The notes under the pieces were generated by a model. The model worked only from the letters and a program-made list of their open reading frames with translations, did not search any database and was not told the DNA's origin. A program made the translations under genes and the position numbers. A DNA stretch of 64,000 nt, from positions 22,902,001-22,966,000 of the forward strand of contig OX621238.1 of assembly GCA_951640165.1 (NCBI GenBank), in the 5' to 3' direction. Position 1 is the first letter of the stretch, and each line of letters begins with the position of its first letter. Positions 63,801 to 64,000 of the stretch are shown here, one piece after another. The stretch is from Pseudoips prasinana. Taxonomy: Eukaryota > Arthropoda > Insecta > Lepidoptera > Nolidae.

Positions 63801-64000
63801 TAGAATAACATATTTGTTGTACATATCGTCAAACAATACAAGAAGTAAAACAATTGTAATTCAGTTCTAGCTTAGGGTTACATTATTTGTTGTCCTTAAA
63901 CTCATTTACATTTATTTTCCTGTCAAAAAAAAATACAAAATGGCAAAAATGTGGTACTGAGCGGTTTTAAAGGTACCGCGGCGTTATAAATTTTATTTAC

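Noticed and set aside
1..64000. A new multi-gene system (defence, biosynthetic or other)
   Set aside because: All coding regions with recognisable domains belong to transposable elements; no cluster of host or cargo genes is visible.

Overview
No convincing host protein-coding gene is visible in this 64 kb window. It reads as AT-rich, repeat-dense nuclear DNA from an arthropod, most likely a moth or butterfly (Lepidoptera). That placement rests on recalled resemblance of the repeats: RTE copies ending in (ATG)n behind a 'cagtggacg...tcggctgatatg' type end, a Jockey-type 3' end like Bombyx BMC1, and tRNA-derived SINEs. No database search was possible. The window behaves like an intergenic or intronic repeat graveyard, and almost every long open frame belongs to a transposable element.

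Layout. The left end carries a tRNA-type SINE (SINE-C), an eroded TA-flanked MITE and an RTE tail. A nearly complete non-LTR retrotransposon (LINE-1 here, about 2.5-7.6 kb, minus strand) has an intact 1000-aa endonuclease/reverse transcriptase and an ORF1 broken only at a ten-A run. From 7.9 to 22.8 kb there are RTE tails, foldback elements, SINE-A copies and four of the five copies of a SINE whose head resembles 5S rRNA (SINE-D). A PIF/Harbinger transposon (23,470-26,471) has 39-bp inverted termini, TAA target duplications, a split DDE transposase on minus and a MADF/BESS-like partner on plus. It sits inside an older inverted repeat and contains two foldback MITEs. A 617-bp piggyBac-like remnant with TTAA ends follows at 27.1 kb. 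A second LINE (LINE-2, about 30.0-34.5 kb, minus) has a zinc-knuckle ORF1 and an ORF2 with one frameshift. From 35 to 64 kb lie more SINEs, LINE tails, a short inverted-repeat element with a hammerhead-like RNA motif (39.85-40.01 kb), a 188-bp tandem duplication (51.4 kb), and a 5'-truncated RTE (54,720-56,070) nested with clean 12-bp duplications inside another repeat.

How the parts relate. The autonomous elements supply enzymes (endonuclease/reverse transcriptase, Harbinger transposase plus MADF partner, piggyBac remnant), and the SINEs and MITEs are the likely non-autonomous users. Nested insertions give a relative order: Harbinger is younger than the inverted repeat around it, the RTE is younger than the CTAGC-type repeat it split, and a CTAGC-type repeat is younger than the SINE-A it split at 60.6 kb. 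A recurrent feature not explained by any one element is a set of perfect 14-21 bp inverted duplications with short or no loops. One lies inside a SINE-A and is absent from its sister copies, which fits de novo palindromes made by template switching. The most unusual items are the 5S-derived SINE and the hammerhead-like inverted element. I do not see a new multi-gene system.
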